A stretch of 8,640 nt of DNA from Candidatus Cloacimonadota bacterium (GTDB lineage: Bacteria; Cloacimonadota; Cloacimonadia; Cloacimonadales; TCS61), in contig JAFGEH010000132.1 of assembly GCA_016931665.1 (NCBI GenBank), positions 1 through 8,640 on the forward strand. The letters run 5' to 3'. The position numbers were made by a program, and so were the translations under genes. Positions 1 through 7,233 of the stretch are shown in pieces. The notes beneath the pieces are model-generated. The model did no database searches and was not told the origin of the DNA. It saw only the letters and a list, made by a program, of their open reading frames with translations. How positions within the stretch are numbered: the first letter of the stretch is position 1; every line of letters starts with the position of its first letter.

Positions 1-2057
1 AGGCTTACCGCTATCCTCATGGGAAAAACCGGTGCTTTGATCCCTAATATCATACCTCCGGCATGAAAGAGATTATCTTCCGGCAACCAGACATCTGCTT
101 CTCCCAGGCTCAGGACATTATACTGTAAATCCAGGAAAAGAATCCTATTCAGCCGGAAACGTAACGCAATCGTATTTACCTTGTAAATGGGTGCGCTCCG
201 TTCCTTTGACTGTAAACCAAGGAAACTATCCATGCCCCCGATATAAAACGGGTCAAATTCAATATCATATTTCTGAAAATAAGAGCCATACTCGAACTGG
301 TATCGGCAGGATATATTACGTCCAAAGGGCAATAAGATCTGCAATTGAGAGTAGAATTTTTTATATCCGGCGTCACTGAACTGATTCTTGCGAGCACCGC
401 AGATCTTGGCCAGTACCTGTGACCCTTTCATAGGAAACATATAATCATCCAGGCTTTCATGATAGACTTTGAAACCCAACCCACTGGAGATGAATCTGGT
501 ATTCTCAAAATCGGCAACATCCCTGTAGGTTTTTGCTTCGTAGGAATAAGCATAAATCTCAGCATTTACAGCGTCCTGGGTATAAAGTCCCACACCAAAT
601 GTCCCTCCGATTTCCCTGGCTTTGACACTCTTGATTTTTTCATGCTGATCATTGTAGGAATATAGTTTCTGCTCACCGAAATAAGGAAATAACCTGAAAT
701 AAACACCCCAGTGTTTGCCGAAATTTTTAACATAATCCAGATTGATCTCGCTACTGGTGCCCAGTTTGATATTGAACAGCAATTTTGAATACTTCTGAAA
801 GTAATTATCCAGTTCAACAGTTAAGCCCGCTACAAATTCATTGTCCTCATTGTAGGTGAATCCAATTCCCAGATGCTTCCTTTCCTTTTCGCTGACAACG
901 GCACAAAGTTCGTATTGATCTCCTGTTTTATCTATCCGTGGATAAATAAATTTGAAGAGATCTGAGCTATAGGCCTTGGCAAAAGCCCGGGAGACAGCTT
1001 CCCGGGAATAGTTGATCCCGGGTTTCAATTGAAGATATTCAATTACCTTAGCTGAACTGAGATACCGGTTACCTGTCACTTTAATCCGGCTGAAGCTGAG
1101 AAAAGCAGGAGTCTGCTCATAAAGGGATTTCACTTCTGAAGAGACCGTTTGAGAGAAATCCTTCAGTACCTGCCGGGCTGCTGTTTCGCCCAATAGAATA
1201 ATTTCATCTATACGGTCGAAATCGCGGTTGGTTATCTCTCCCAGTTCTGGAGAAATTACCAGGTCACACAATTCCAGAGAAGCTTCCACGTTGGCTGACA
1301 ACTGAAAATTCATCGTCTGGTCCAGAACTTCCAACAGGGATTGCAGATCATTATCAGCCTTAAGGGAAGTGGCTGTGTTGCTGCCTATAACAATATCTGC
1401 CCCCATATCCCTGACGATACCGGCGGGAAGATTGGCGTTGATACCTCCATCCAGATAAAATGAATCGGAAAGGGGAAAGGGTTCAAAAAGGGAGGGTATG
1501 GACATCGAGGCTCGTATTGCCTCGTGCAGGTAGCCACTGTCGAAAACCTTCAGCTCACCGCTACTTAGATTGGTGGCTGTACAGCAAAAAGGCACTTTCA
1601 GTTCAGCAAAATCCCTGATACAGGCTGCCGGATAACAGAACTCAAATAAAGCATTAATCAGCCTGTTTCCCGCGAAGATAGCCTGAGGTAATTGGGGAAG
1701 AAAATTATCATCAAGGGCAAAATTCAGTTCAGAATAGGGTTTCCAGCGTTTCTCCCCGATATGAAGATTCTCCCGGGGAATGCGGTCATCCAGAATAGAA
1801 CGCCAGTCATACGTTAAAAATATATCTTCTATCTCGGCTGCGGAATAACCTATGGCAAATAATCCGCCAATTATGGCGCCAGTACTGGTTCCCGCAATGT
1901 AATCAACAGGAATCTGCTTTTCTTCGATAACCTTTAATACACCAATATGAGCAAAACCTCTGGCGCCACCCCCACTCAGCGCCAGACCAATCCGCGGCCT
2001 GGCTGATAGCATTAGCGTACTTACCAGTAAACAGGCAAGAACCAGGTATTTTCTCAT
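1..2057 (-). CDS. Patatin-like phospholipase with POTRA and Omp85-type beta-barrel (type Vd-like), C-terminus cut by window edge
   Basis: The frame starting at ATG 2057 stays open for 685 codons to the left edge, checked codon by codon over most of its length with no frameshift. Residues 1-19 form a signal peptide (Arg-Lys, hydrophobic core, likely cleavage after LSA). The patatin domain follows: oxyanion motif GGGARG at 29-34, nucleophile Ser58 in GTSTG, and catalytic Asp203 in DGG, so the Ser-Asp dyad is complete. Residues about 320-390 look like one POTRA domain (KVTGNRYLS near its start). The rest alternates polar and aromatic residues like a 16-strand surface-antigen barrel. PlpD/FplA-type proteins have this order and about 730 residues, so probably only a few dozen residues are missing. 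Expected role: lipase A1/A2 activity, displayed on or released from the outer membrane. An AGGA ribosome site lies 8 nt upstream; a better GGAGG is too far away at 19 nt. It follows hppA by 46 bp and is probably cotranscribed. Domains and catalytic residues are seen directly; surface display is inferred. Confidence 0.9.
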   Translation of the reverse strand, partial: MRKYLVLACLLVSTLMLSARPRIGLALSGGGARGFAHIGVLKVIEEKQIPVDYIAGTSTGAIIGGLFAIGYSAAEIEDIFLTYDWRSILDDRIPRENLHIGEKRWKPYSELNFALDDNFLPQLPQAIFAGNRLINALFEFCYPAACIRDFAELKVPFCCTATNLSSGELKVFDSGYLHEAIRASMSIPSLFEPFPLSDSFYLDGGINANLPAGIVRDMGADIVIGSNTATSLKADNDLQSLLEVLDQTMNFQLSANVEASLELCDLVISPELGEITNRDFDRIDEIILLGETAARQVLKDFSQTVSSEVKSLYEQTPAFLSFSRIKVTGNRYLSSAKVIEYLQLKPGINYSREAVSRAFAKAYSSDLFKFIYPRIDKTGDQYELCAVVSEKERKHLGIGFTYNEDNEFVAGLTVELDNYFQKYSKLLFNIKLGTSSEINLDYVKNFGKHWGVYFRLFPYFGEQKLYSYNDQHEKIKSVKAREIGGTFGVGLYTQDAVNAEIYAYSYEAKTYRDVADFENTRFISSGLGFKVYHESLDDYMFPMKGSQVLAKICGARKNQFSDAGYKKFYSQLQILLPFGRNISCRYQFEYGSYFQKYDIEFDPFYIGGMDSFLGLQSKERSAPIYKVNTIALRFRLNRILFLDLQYNVLSLGEADVWLPEDNLFHAGGMILGIKAPVFPMRIAVS

Positions 2058-2103
2058 CTGGAAATTCCTGATTGGACCTCCGCAGATCAAAATTCAACCA
2101 GTA

Positions 2104-4458
2104 CTATTCTCGGGTACCGTTTCCCTGTTCTAACTGCAGATTCAACTCCTGATTCTGCTTCTGCAGGGTATTCAATTCATTCAGATTCTCCACAGGATCA
2201 GCCTGAATTTCCCTTACAGAATTTTTCTGCCCGCTGTAAAGCGCTTCAACCTTAGGTGAATAAGCTACGATCAGGCCGGCAAAAACAATACTGACCATAC
2301 TCATCAGTTTGATCAAAATATTGATGGAGGGTCCGGATGTATCTTTGAAAGGATCACCAACGGTATCACCAACCACACAGGCTTTGTGGTAATCTGACCC
2401 CTTACCGCCTAACTCACCGGTCTCTATATATTTTTTAGCATTATCCCAGGCACCTCCGGCATTATTCATCATAATAGCCAGAACAAATCCTGTCGTAAGG
2501 CCTCCTGTGAGCAAACCCATAACTCCGGCTACACCCAGGATCAATCCCAGGATGACCGGGGTTAAAATTCCCAGCAGAGCGGGGGCTACCATTTCCTTCT
2601 GGGCTCCCACGGTTGATATCCTGACACAACGGGCATAATCCGGCTCCGATTTACCTTCCAGAATGCCGGGAATGGTTTTGAACTGGTTTCTCACTTCTGC
2701 CACCATGGCACCTGCAGCTCTGCCGACGGCTTTCATGGTGAGAGCAGCAAAGAGAAATGTTACCATTGCTCCGAAAAATACTCCAACCAGATATTTGGGA
2801 TTCATCAAGTTAATCTCGAAATAACTTACAAAATCTGCAATTGTGGCTTTGGAAAGCTCAACTGTCCGGACGATCCTGCCAGCAAATTCTATGTTCAGAT
2901 ATTCTACCTGGCAGAACCTGAGGCCGGTTCGTACTTCTTCCAGATAGGCAGCCAGCAGAGCCATAGCCGTAAGGGCCGCTGAACCGATGGCAAAACCTTT
3001 GCCAGTAGCGGCTGTGCTGTTCCCAACTGAATCAAGGGCATCGGTCCTGACTCTTACTTCTTTGGGAAGTTTGGACATCTCGGCATTACCACCGGCGTTA
3101 TCGGCTATCGGTCCGAAAGCATCCATTGCCAGGGTTACCCCCAGGGTAGCCAGCATGCCTACCGCACCGAAGCCTATGCCGTACAAACCCATTTCCGGCA
3201 TCCGGAAACCGCCGCTCACACTGAAAGCCATCATGATTCCAGCACTTATGATAATAACAGGGGCAGCAGTTGATTTCAACCCGACAGCAAAACCATCGAT
3301 GATCACGGTAGCCGGCCCGTAGGCTGCCTGCCGGGCAATCCCGCGGGTAGGTTCATAACTGTGTGAAGTGGATCTTTCTGTGAAATAACCGATTAAAACT
3401 CCAGCCAGAAGCCCGATCAAACTGGCCAAAAATATTCCCAGTGAATACTCGGGAGGCAGCATCAGCCTGGTAACGAAAAAAGCTACAATGGCAATCAGAA
3501 TGGAACTGCCGTATACACCTTTATTAAGAGCATACATTAGTTCTTTGGTATTGGCATTTTCTTTGGTGGATACCAGAAAGATACCGATAATGGAAAGAAG
3601 TGCCCCGACTCCGGCCAGCACCATGGGGGCAGTCACAAATTTTATTGCCCAGCTGCTTAAGTCTATTATCCCCTGGTCTGCCAGCTGAGTGACAGCTGCC
3701 ATTCCCAGCGCGGCAGTAGCCAGGATCGAGCCGGCATAGGATTCATAAAGGTCCGCTCCCATTCCAGCCACATCACCCACATTATCACCTACATTATCAG
3801 CAATTGTGGCAGGATTGCGGGGATCGTCTTCCGGGATTCCAGCCTCGATTTTGCCAACCAGATCGGCTCCCACATCGGCTGCTTTAGTGAAAATGCCACC
3901 GCCCAGGCGGGCAAACAGGGCCTGCGTAGAGGCACCCATACCGAAACTCAGCATGATCACTGTGATAACATGAAGTGGAACTTGAAAAGCATTTAAAACG
4001 AAAAACCAGATGGAGATATCGATCAGGGCCAGGCCGACTACCACCAGACCCATCACTCCGCCACCCCGGAAAGCAACTTTCAATCCCTGATTAAGACTGA
4101 CAGAAGCGCCCTGAGCTGCCCGGTTGGATGCTAAAGTGGCCGTATTCATACCAATCCATCCCGCCAGACCACTAAAAAAACCACCGGTCAGAAAAGCCCA
4201 GGGAATGAGGGGATGCAGCACATGCAGTACCCAGGCCATGATATTGAAAACCACAAAGGCTATCACAAAAAATAAACCTACACCCCGGTATTGCTGTCTC
4301 AGATAGGCAAAAGCCCCTTCACGCACATAACCCGCTATCCTCTGCATCGTTTCGTTTCCGGGATCGCTGTTCTTTACTTTCAAAAAAAGGATTCGGGAAA
4401 AGATCAGGGCCAAAATAGCTCCGGCAGGGGCCACAAACCAGATGATAGGAATCTGCAT
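2104..4458 (-). CDS. hppA: K+-dependent membrane-bound pyrophosphatase, Na+- or Na+/H+-pumping type
   Basis: This 784-residue, roughly 16-helix inner-membrane enzyme hydrolyses cytoplasmic PPi to pump cations outward. The active-site signatures are intact: DVGADLVGK near 195-203, DDPRNP near 211-216, DNVGDNVGD near 221-229, DNAGGNAEM near 453-461, and GDTVGDPFKDTSGP near 697-710. In GNSTAATGKG (479-488), Ala483 and Gly486 sit where K+-independent enzymes carry Lys and Thr, which marks the K+-dependent class. Glu239 in DLYESY sits where Na+-pumping enzymes keep their gate glutamate, and the plant-type glutamate four residues later is Gly. A longer loop near 505-550 recalls Bacteroidota-type enzymes. 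The last 40 or so residues form a polar Gln/Asn/Leu-rich tail absent from typical family members. AAGGAG lies 5 nt before the ATG. The family and K+ class are secure; the transported ion is inferred. The gene lies between mscS and the patatin gene. Confidence 0.97.
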   Translation of the reverse strand: MQIPIIWFVAPAGAILALIFSRILFLKVKNSDPGNETMQRIAGYVREGAFAYLRQQYRGVGLFFVIAFVVFNIMAWVLHVLHPLIPWAFLTGGFFSGLAGWIGMNTATLASNRAAQGASVSLNQGLKVAFRGGGVMGLVVVGLALIDISIWFFVLNAFQVPLHVITVIMLSFGMGASTQALFARLGGGIFTKAADVGADLVGKIEAGIPEDDPRNPATIADNVGDNVGDVAGMGADLYESYAGSILATAALGMAAVTQLADQGIIDLSSWAIKFVTAPMVLAGVGALLSIIGIFLVSTKENANTKELMYALNKGVYGSSILIAIVAFFVTRLMLPPEYSLGIFLASLIGLLAGVLIGYFTERSTSHSYEPTRGIARQAAYGPATVIIDGFAVGLKSTAAPVIIISAGIMMAFSVSGGFRMPEMGLYGIGFGAVGMLATLGVTLAMDAFGPIADNAGGNAEMSKLPKEVRVRTDALDSVGNSTAATGKGFAIGSAALTAMALLAAYLEEVRTGLRFCQVEYLNIEFAGRIVRTVELSKATIADFVSYFEINLMNPKYLVGVFFGAMVTFLFAALTMKAVGRAAGAMVAEVRNQFKTIPGILEGKSEPDYARCVRISTVGAQKEMVAPALLGILTPVILGLILGVAGVMGLLTGGLTTGFVLAIMMNNAGGAWDNAKKYIETGELGGKGSDYHKACVVGDTVGDPFKDTSGPSINILIKLMSMVSIVFAGLIVAYSPKVEALYSGQKNSVREIQADPVENLNELNTLQKQNQELNLQLEQGNGTRE

Positions 4459-4494
4459 AATTTCTCCTTAAATTTTTTATTCGAAAATTAAGAC

Positions 4495-4551
4495 AAAAGA
4501 TTAGTGCCTAAATAATTTGTCAAGACAGGATGCTTTGTGATCAGTATTATA
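4495..4551 (-). promoter_or_regulatory. Possible promoter region for hppA
   Basis: The 114-bp gap between mscS and hppA is AT-rich. On the minus strand it holds a consensus TTGACA (4518-4523) and, upstream of that, a consensus TATAAT (4546-4551), but neither has a good partner at normal spacing: TAATCT lies only 14 bp after TTGACA, and AGCGGT stands where a -35 for TATAAT would be. An inverted repeat GACAAA/TTTGTC (4492-4497 and 4516-4521) overlaps the TTGACA. A separate hppA promoter is plausible but unproven. Confidence 0.25.
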
Positions 4552-4572
4552 TCTTCAATGAATTTATAACCG

Positions 4573-5382
4573 CTAAGATTTATTTTCAGGATGATTACCA
4601 AACCAGACCACGCGCTGCGGGAAGGCTATTTCCATGCCATTCTCTTCCAGCATCTGTTTGATACGGAGCAGCATGACCTGGCTCAGGGCGAACCATTCAC
4701 TTACCGGACTCCAGATCTTGACCGTGATATTAACTGAATTGTCTCCCAAATTATCGACATAAACCAGAGGGGGAGGGTTCTTGAGAGCAAAAGGTTCTCT
4801 ATCTATTAGAGCTTTAATCAGGGATATGGCTTTATCGGCGTCATCTCCATATCTTATACCTACCAGGAATTCAAATCTCCGGGCAATATTGCTCACATAA
4901 TTTGTAATGTTAGTTGTGAATACCTTTTCGTTGGGAATACGAATATCCAGGCCATCATAAGTCCTTAAAGTTGTTGATATTATACTTATATTGTCAACAA
5001 CCCCTATGACGCCATCAATATTCACAGCATGCCCCAGCTTCATTGGCCTTTCGATCATCAGGAAAATCCCGGATACCAGATTACCTACAATACTCTGACT
5101 GGCAAAACCAAGGATGATTCCGGCGATACCCCCCGCTACCAGCAATCCGGATAACTTGAAGCCCAGTGTGGATAAAACCCAGATAATAACTATTGTAAAT
5201 ATGGTATAATAAACAACTTTGATAATAATTTCCAGATGGTCCTTGTTCAGTTTCGATTTCAGGGATCTGCGCAAATAAAGTGACAGTACTTTGGCCATGA
5301 TTATTCCCAAGAGTAGTACAGCTGATATAAAAATCAGGTTTAACACTGTTACTTCTCCATAGAGCACTCTGTCCAGTATCAT
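4573..5382 (-). CDS. mscS: Small-conductance mechanosensitive channel (MscS family)
   Basis: This 269-residue protein is close to E. coli MscS in length (286) and lacks the extra N-terminal helices of larger homologues. Three membrane segments are visible, at about 13-35, 52-75 and 77-110. The third is the Gly/Ala-rich pore helix (GGIAGIILGFASQ) and ends in ERPMKLG, equivalent to FRPFRAG. The beta domain follows (DGVIGVVDNISIISTTLRT, then IPNEKV at 149-154), with the alpha/beta vestibule to about 255 (WSPVSEW, FPQ). Expected role: a heptameric inner-membrane valve that opens under membrane tension and releases solutes after hypo-osmotic shock. The ATG overlaps the stop of the DUF432-like gene by 4 nt (ATGA), and its ribosome site GGAGGGG (5385-5391) lies inside that gene, so the two are probably translationally coupled. 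A 114-bp gap separates it from hppA. Confidence 0.96.
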   Translation of the reverse strand: MILDRVLYGEVTVLNLIFISAVLLLGIIMAKVLSLYLRRSLKSKLNKDHLEIIIKVVYYTIFTIVIIWVLSTLGFKLSGLLVAGGIAGIILGFASQSIVGNLVSGIFLMIERPMKLGHAVNIDGVIGVVDNISIISTTLRTYDGLDIRIPNEKVFTTNITNYVSNIARRFEFLVGIRYGDDADKAISLIKALIDREPFALKNPPPLVYVDNLGDNSVNITVKIWSPVSEWFALSQVMLLRIKQMLEENGMEIAFPQRVVWFGNHPENKS

Positions 5383-6086
5383 ATCCCCTCCAGCATCACC
5401 GATTTGGATGAATGAACTGAAAGTTTCCTGAGTGTGAAAAGTTCATTTGATTTCTTCATTCCCTTCGCTAGTCCGGAATTGATGAACTCGGTCTCAGCAA
5501 CTTCTTCATCATGAATCTTCATGTTTGCTTTCAAGCTGACCATTTCGGTGTTATAATATATCTTCATGCCAGTTGCTTTGAAAACAGCTTTATTCACTTT
5601 GATCCAGCTATCACTCTGATTGTTCAGATGCAATTTCATCACTCCCTGCTCAAGAGGATCTGTACCCGGGATCTCCCGGTATATTTCAGTCCGCCAGTAC
5701 TTGCAGATGATTCCCTTGTCCGGATCTCCATACAGCGTGTATTTATGATCATTCAGGGAAAATATATCCAGCAGGTCCGGCTTCTGTTTTTTGCCGATCA
5801 GCACTCCGATTTCAACAGGGAAGGTAATAAAAACATAAGAATTCGATTGCGGTTCCACTATTAATGTTGTGGCAAATTCCAGCAGGAGATAGGTACTGAT
5901 CTGCCTGGGTAAGTTGAGAGGCTCAACTGGCTGAATCAAGATCTCACTGCCTGAAGAGAGGATGACTTTTTCTTCGGTTTCTCCCATGCAATCTCGACGA
6001 TAAGTAAGGCCTTTCTTTTCCTTCTGTAGACTTATGCTAAGATCGGGTTTTTCAATAATAAATGGTATCTTATAACTTCCGTACAC
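5379..6086 (-). CDS. DUF432-like protein of unknown function, coupled to MscS
   Basis: This 235-residue soluble-looking protein has no signal peptide and no clear membrane helix. It begins with GTG at 6086, chosen because AGGAGG lies just 4 nt upstream; the first internal ATG, at residue 34, has no comparable site. It appears rich in beta strands. The most family-like stretches are FPVEIGVLIG near 89-98 and KYTLYGDPDKGIICKYWRTE near 114-133. From memory these recall DUF432, a family of unknown function best known in archaea and often placed beside MscS genes; this has not been checked by a search. The C-terminal half contains many Lys and Glu residues. It lies 23 bp after corA and overlaps mscS by 4 nt, so a role as a cytoplasmic partner, regulator or assembly factor of the channel is a reasonable inference. 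No enzymatic motif is visible. Confidence 0.85.
   Translation of the reverse strand: MYGSYKIPFIIEKPDLSISLQKEKKGLTYRRDCMGETEEKVILSSGSEILIQPVEPLNLPRQISTYLLLEFATTLIVEPQSNSYVFITFPVEIGVLIGKKQKPDLLDIFSLNDHKYTLYGDPDKGIICKYWRTEIYREIPGTDPLEQGVMKLHLNNQSDSWIKVNKAVFKATGMKIYYNTEMVSLKANMKIHDEEVAETEFINSGLAKGMKKSNELFTLRKLSVHSSKSVMLEGI
5385..5391 (-). promoter_or_regulatory. Ribosome binding site of mscS inside the upstream gene
   Basis: GGAGGGG on the minus strand lies just before the mscS ATG and encodes part of the last codons of the DUF432-like gene. Together with the ATGA stop/start overlap it suggests termination-reinitiation between the two genes. Confidence 0.7.
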
Positions 6087-6090
6087 TCAA

Positions 6091-6096
6091 CCTCCT
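6091..6096 (-). promoter_or_regulatory. Ribosome binding site that fixes the GTG start of the DUF432-like gene
   Basis: AGGAGG on the minus strand lies 4 nt before GTG 6086, in the 23-bp gap after the corA stop. It supports the GTG over the later in-frame ATG at residue 34. Confidence 0.8.
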
Positions 6097-6109
6097 CATA
6101 CCCTGGGGA

Positions 6110-7174
6110 TTACATCCATTTCTTTTTCTTGAAGTGATATATCATAAAACCGGCTATTCCCAGCACCAGCACCCACCAGGCCGGATAAGCCCACTTCCAG
6201 TTGAGTTCGGGAAGAACATGAAAATTCATGCCATAAACACCGGCAAAGAAAGTAAGGGGAATGAATATAGCTGCAAATATGGTAAGAACCTTCATGATTT
6301 CATTCATCCGATTACTTACACTGGAAAGATATATATCCAGCATGCCGGAGATCATATCCCGAAAAGTCTCCACTGTATCAATAACTTGAACCGTATGATC
6401 ATAGATGTCCCGGATAAATATGGAGGTAGATTTCATTATCAAAGGAGATTCCCCTCTCTCCAGACCGCTGATCAATTCGCGCAGGGGCCAGACAGATTTC
6501 CTGAGATAGATCATTTCCTGTTTAAGTTTGTGAATTTCCTGCAGAGTGGCGGGACTGGGATAGGTGACGAGTTTTTCCTCGATTTCTTCCACTCTTTCTC
6601 CTATTTTTTCCAGAATCACAAAATAATTGTCGAGGACGGCATCGATCAGGGTGTAAGCCAGGTAATCGGCTCCCATCCGGCGGATACGACCGGTACCCAG
6701 GCGGATCCTTTCCCGGATGCCGTTAAACACATCACCCATTCTCTCCTGAAAGGTAATCACGAAGTTCTGTCCCAGAATCAAGCTGACCTGTTCGGAAGAT
6801 ATTTCCTTTTTCTCTTCTTCATAAGTCAGCATCTTGAATACCATGAATATATAGCTGTCAAAGTCTTCATATTTGGGCCTCTGGCTGGTATTCAGAATAT
6901 CCTCCAGGATAAGTGGATGGATATTAAAACTTTCACCCAGCTTACCAATTATCTCTGCATCATGAAGGCCATCAACATTGATCCAGTTAACAGTGGAAGA
7001 ATCCTGTCCCGGCCGGCAGCTTTCAACAGGCACATCCTGCTTTTCGGAATAATCAACTTCTTTATAATTGAAGACAGATATTCTGGCCTGATCAAGAAGT
7101 CGCCTGCCGATATGCAGCAACGTTCCGGGTACCATACCGGTTTTATGAGATACTTTACTGTAGAACCTGGCCAT
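6110..7174 (-). CDS. corA: CorA-type Mg2+/Co2+ channel, Thermotoga-like
   Basis: This 354-residue protein matches the Thermotoga maritima CorA (351 residues) almost end to end as I remember it. Shared blocks include WIN near 64-66, HPLILEDILN at 86-95, SEQVSLIL near 127-134, ADYLAYTLIDA near 169-179, YDHTVQVIDTVETFRD near 258-273, and a C-terminal KKKKW. The GMN selectivity motif is at 315-317, between the long stalk/pore helix (about 285-313) and the second membrane helix (about 330-347). With a constant offset of 3, Asp92 and Asp256 match Asp89 and Asp253, the Mg2+-sensing pair between cytoplasmic subunits, so gating by intracellular Mg2+ is probably retained. Role: pentameric inner-membrane influx of Mg2+ or Co2+. 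AAGGAGG lies 4 nt before the ATG. It is the first gene of the corA-DUF432-mscS run, with a palindrome 29 bp upstream that may control it. Confidence 0.97.
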   Translation of the reverse strand: MARFYSKVSHKTGMVPGTLLHIGRRLLDQARISVFNYKEVDYSEKQDVPVESCRPGQDSSTVNWINVDGLHDAEIIGKLGESFNIHPLILEDILNTSQRPKYEDFDSYIFMVFKMLTYEEEKKEISSEQVSLILGQNFVITFQERMGDVFNGIRERIRLGTGRIRRMGADYLAYTLIDAVLDNYFVILEKIGERVEEIEEKLVTYPSPATLQEIHKLKQEMIYLRKSVWPLRELISGLERGESPLIMKSTSIFIRDIYDHTVQVIDTVETFRDMISGMLDIYLSSVSNRMNEIMKVLTIFAAIFIPLTFFAGVYGMNFHVLPELNWKWAYPAWWVLVLGIAGFMIYHFKKKKWM

Positions 7175-7178
7175 AATC

Positions 7179-7185
7179 CCTCCTT
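7179..7185 (-). promoter_or_regulatory. Ribosome binding site of corA
   Basis: AAGGAGG on the minus strand, 4 nt before the ATG at 7174. Along with AAGGAG before hppA (4464-4469), it shows that this organism uses strong Shine-Dalgarno sequences, which bears on its taxonomy. Confidence 0.75.
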
Positions 7186-7203
7186 TGCATCAACTAAACC
7201 ATA

Positions 7204-7221
7204 ATTATCAGGCCTGATAAT
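7204..7221. promoter_or_regulatory. Perfect 18-bp palindrome upstream of corA, candidate operator
   Basis: ATTATCAGGCCTGATAAT is its own reverse complement over all 18 bases, with no spacer, and the symmetry stops exactly at both ends. It begins 29 bp upstream of the corA start codon. The minus-strand GATAAT at its downstream edge could serve as a -10 element, though no good -35 is placed 16-18 bp before it (TTGAAT is only 14 bp away). A dimeric repressor binding here would cover the promoter. There is no loop and no T-run, so it is not a terminator. Confidence 0.5.
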
Positions 7222-7233
7222 CTATTCAAGCTT

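Noticed and set aside
2030..2057. Lipoprotein signal (VLAC at residues 6-9 of the patatin protein)
   Set aside because: The cysteine is only nine residues from the start, too short for a lipoprotein signal; cleavage after LSA at 17-19 fits a standard signal peptide better.
1..2057. An apparent gene-poor or degraded region
   Set aside because: The minus-strand patatin frame is continuous to the edge, with no stop or frameshift where I checked it.
1903..2097. A 64-codon minus-strand frame starting at ATG 2097
   Set aside because: It overlaps the start of the patatin gene in another frame, and the patatin frame carries the signal peptide and GGGARG/GTSTG motifs.
2987..3322. A 111-codon plus-strand frame
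   Set aside because: It lies inside hppA on the opposite strand, opposite conserved active-site sequence; its Ala/Pro-rich translation is a typical shadow.
4467..4493. AT-only imperfect inverted repeat CTTAAATTTT...AAAATTAAG before hppA
   Set aside because: The arms are purely A/T apart from the end bases and need a bulge, so this is easily produced by chance in AT-rich spacer DNA.
6062..7204. A 380-codon open frame on the plus strand covering all of corA
   Set aside because: It is the exact codon-register complement of corA, kept open because corA happens to lack TTA, CTA and TCA codons. Its translation looks like no protein family, and corA itself is beyond doubt.
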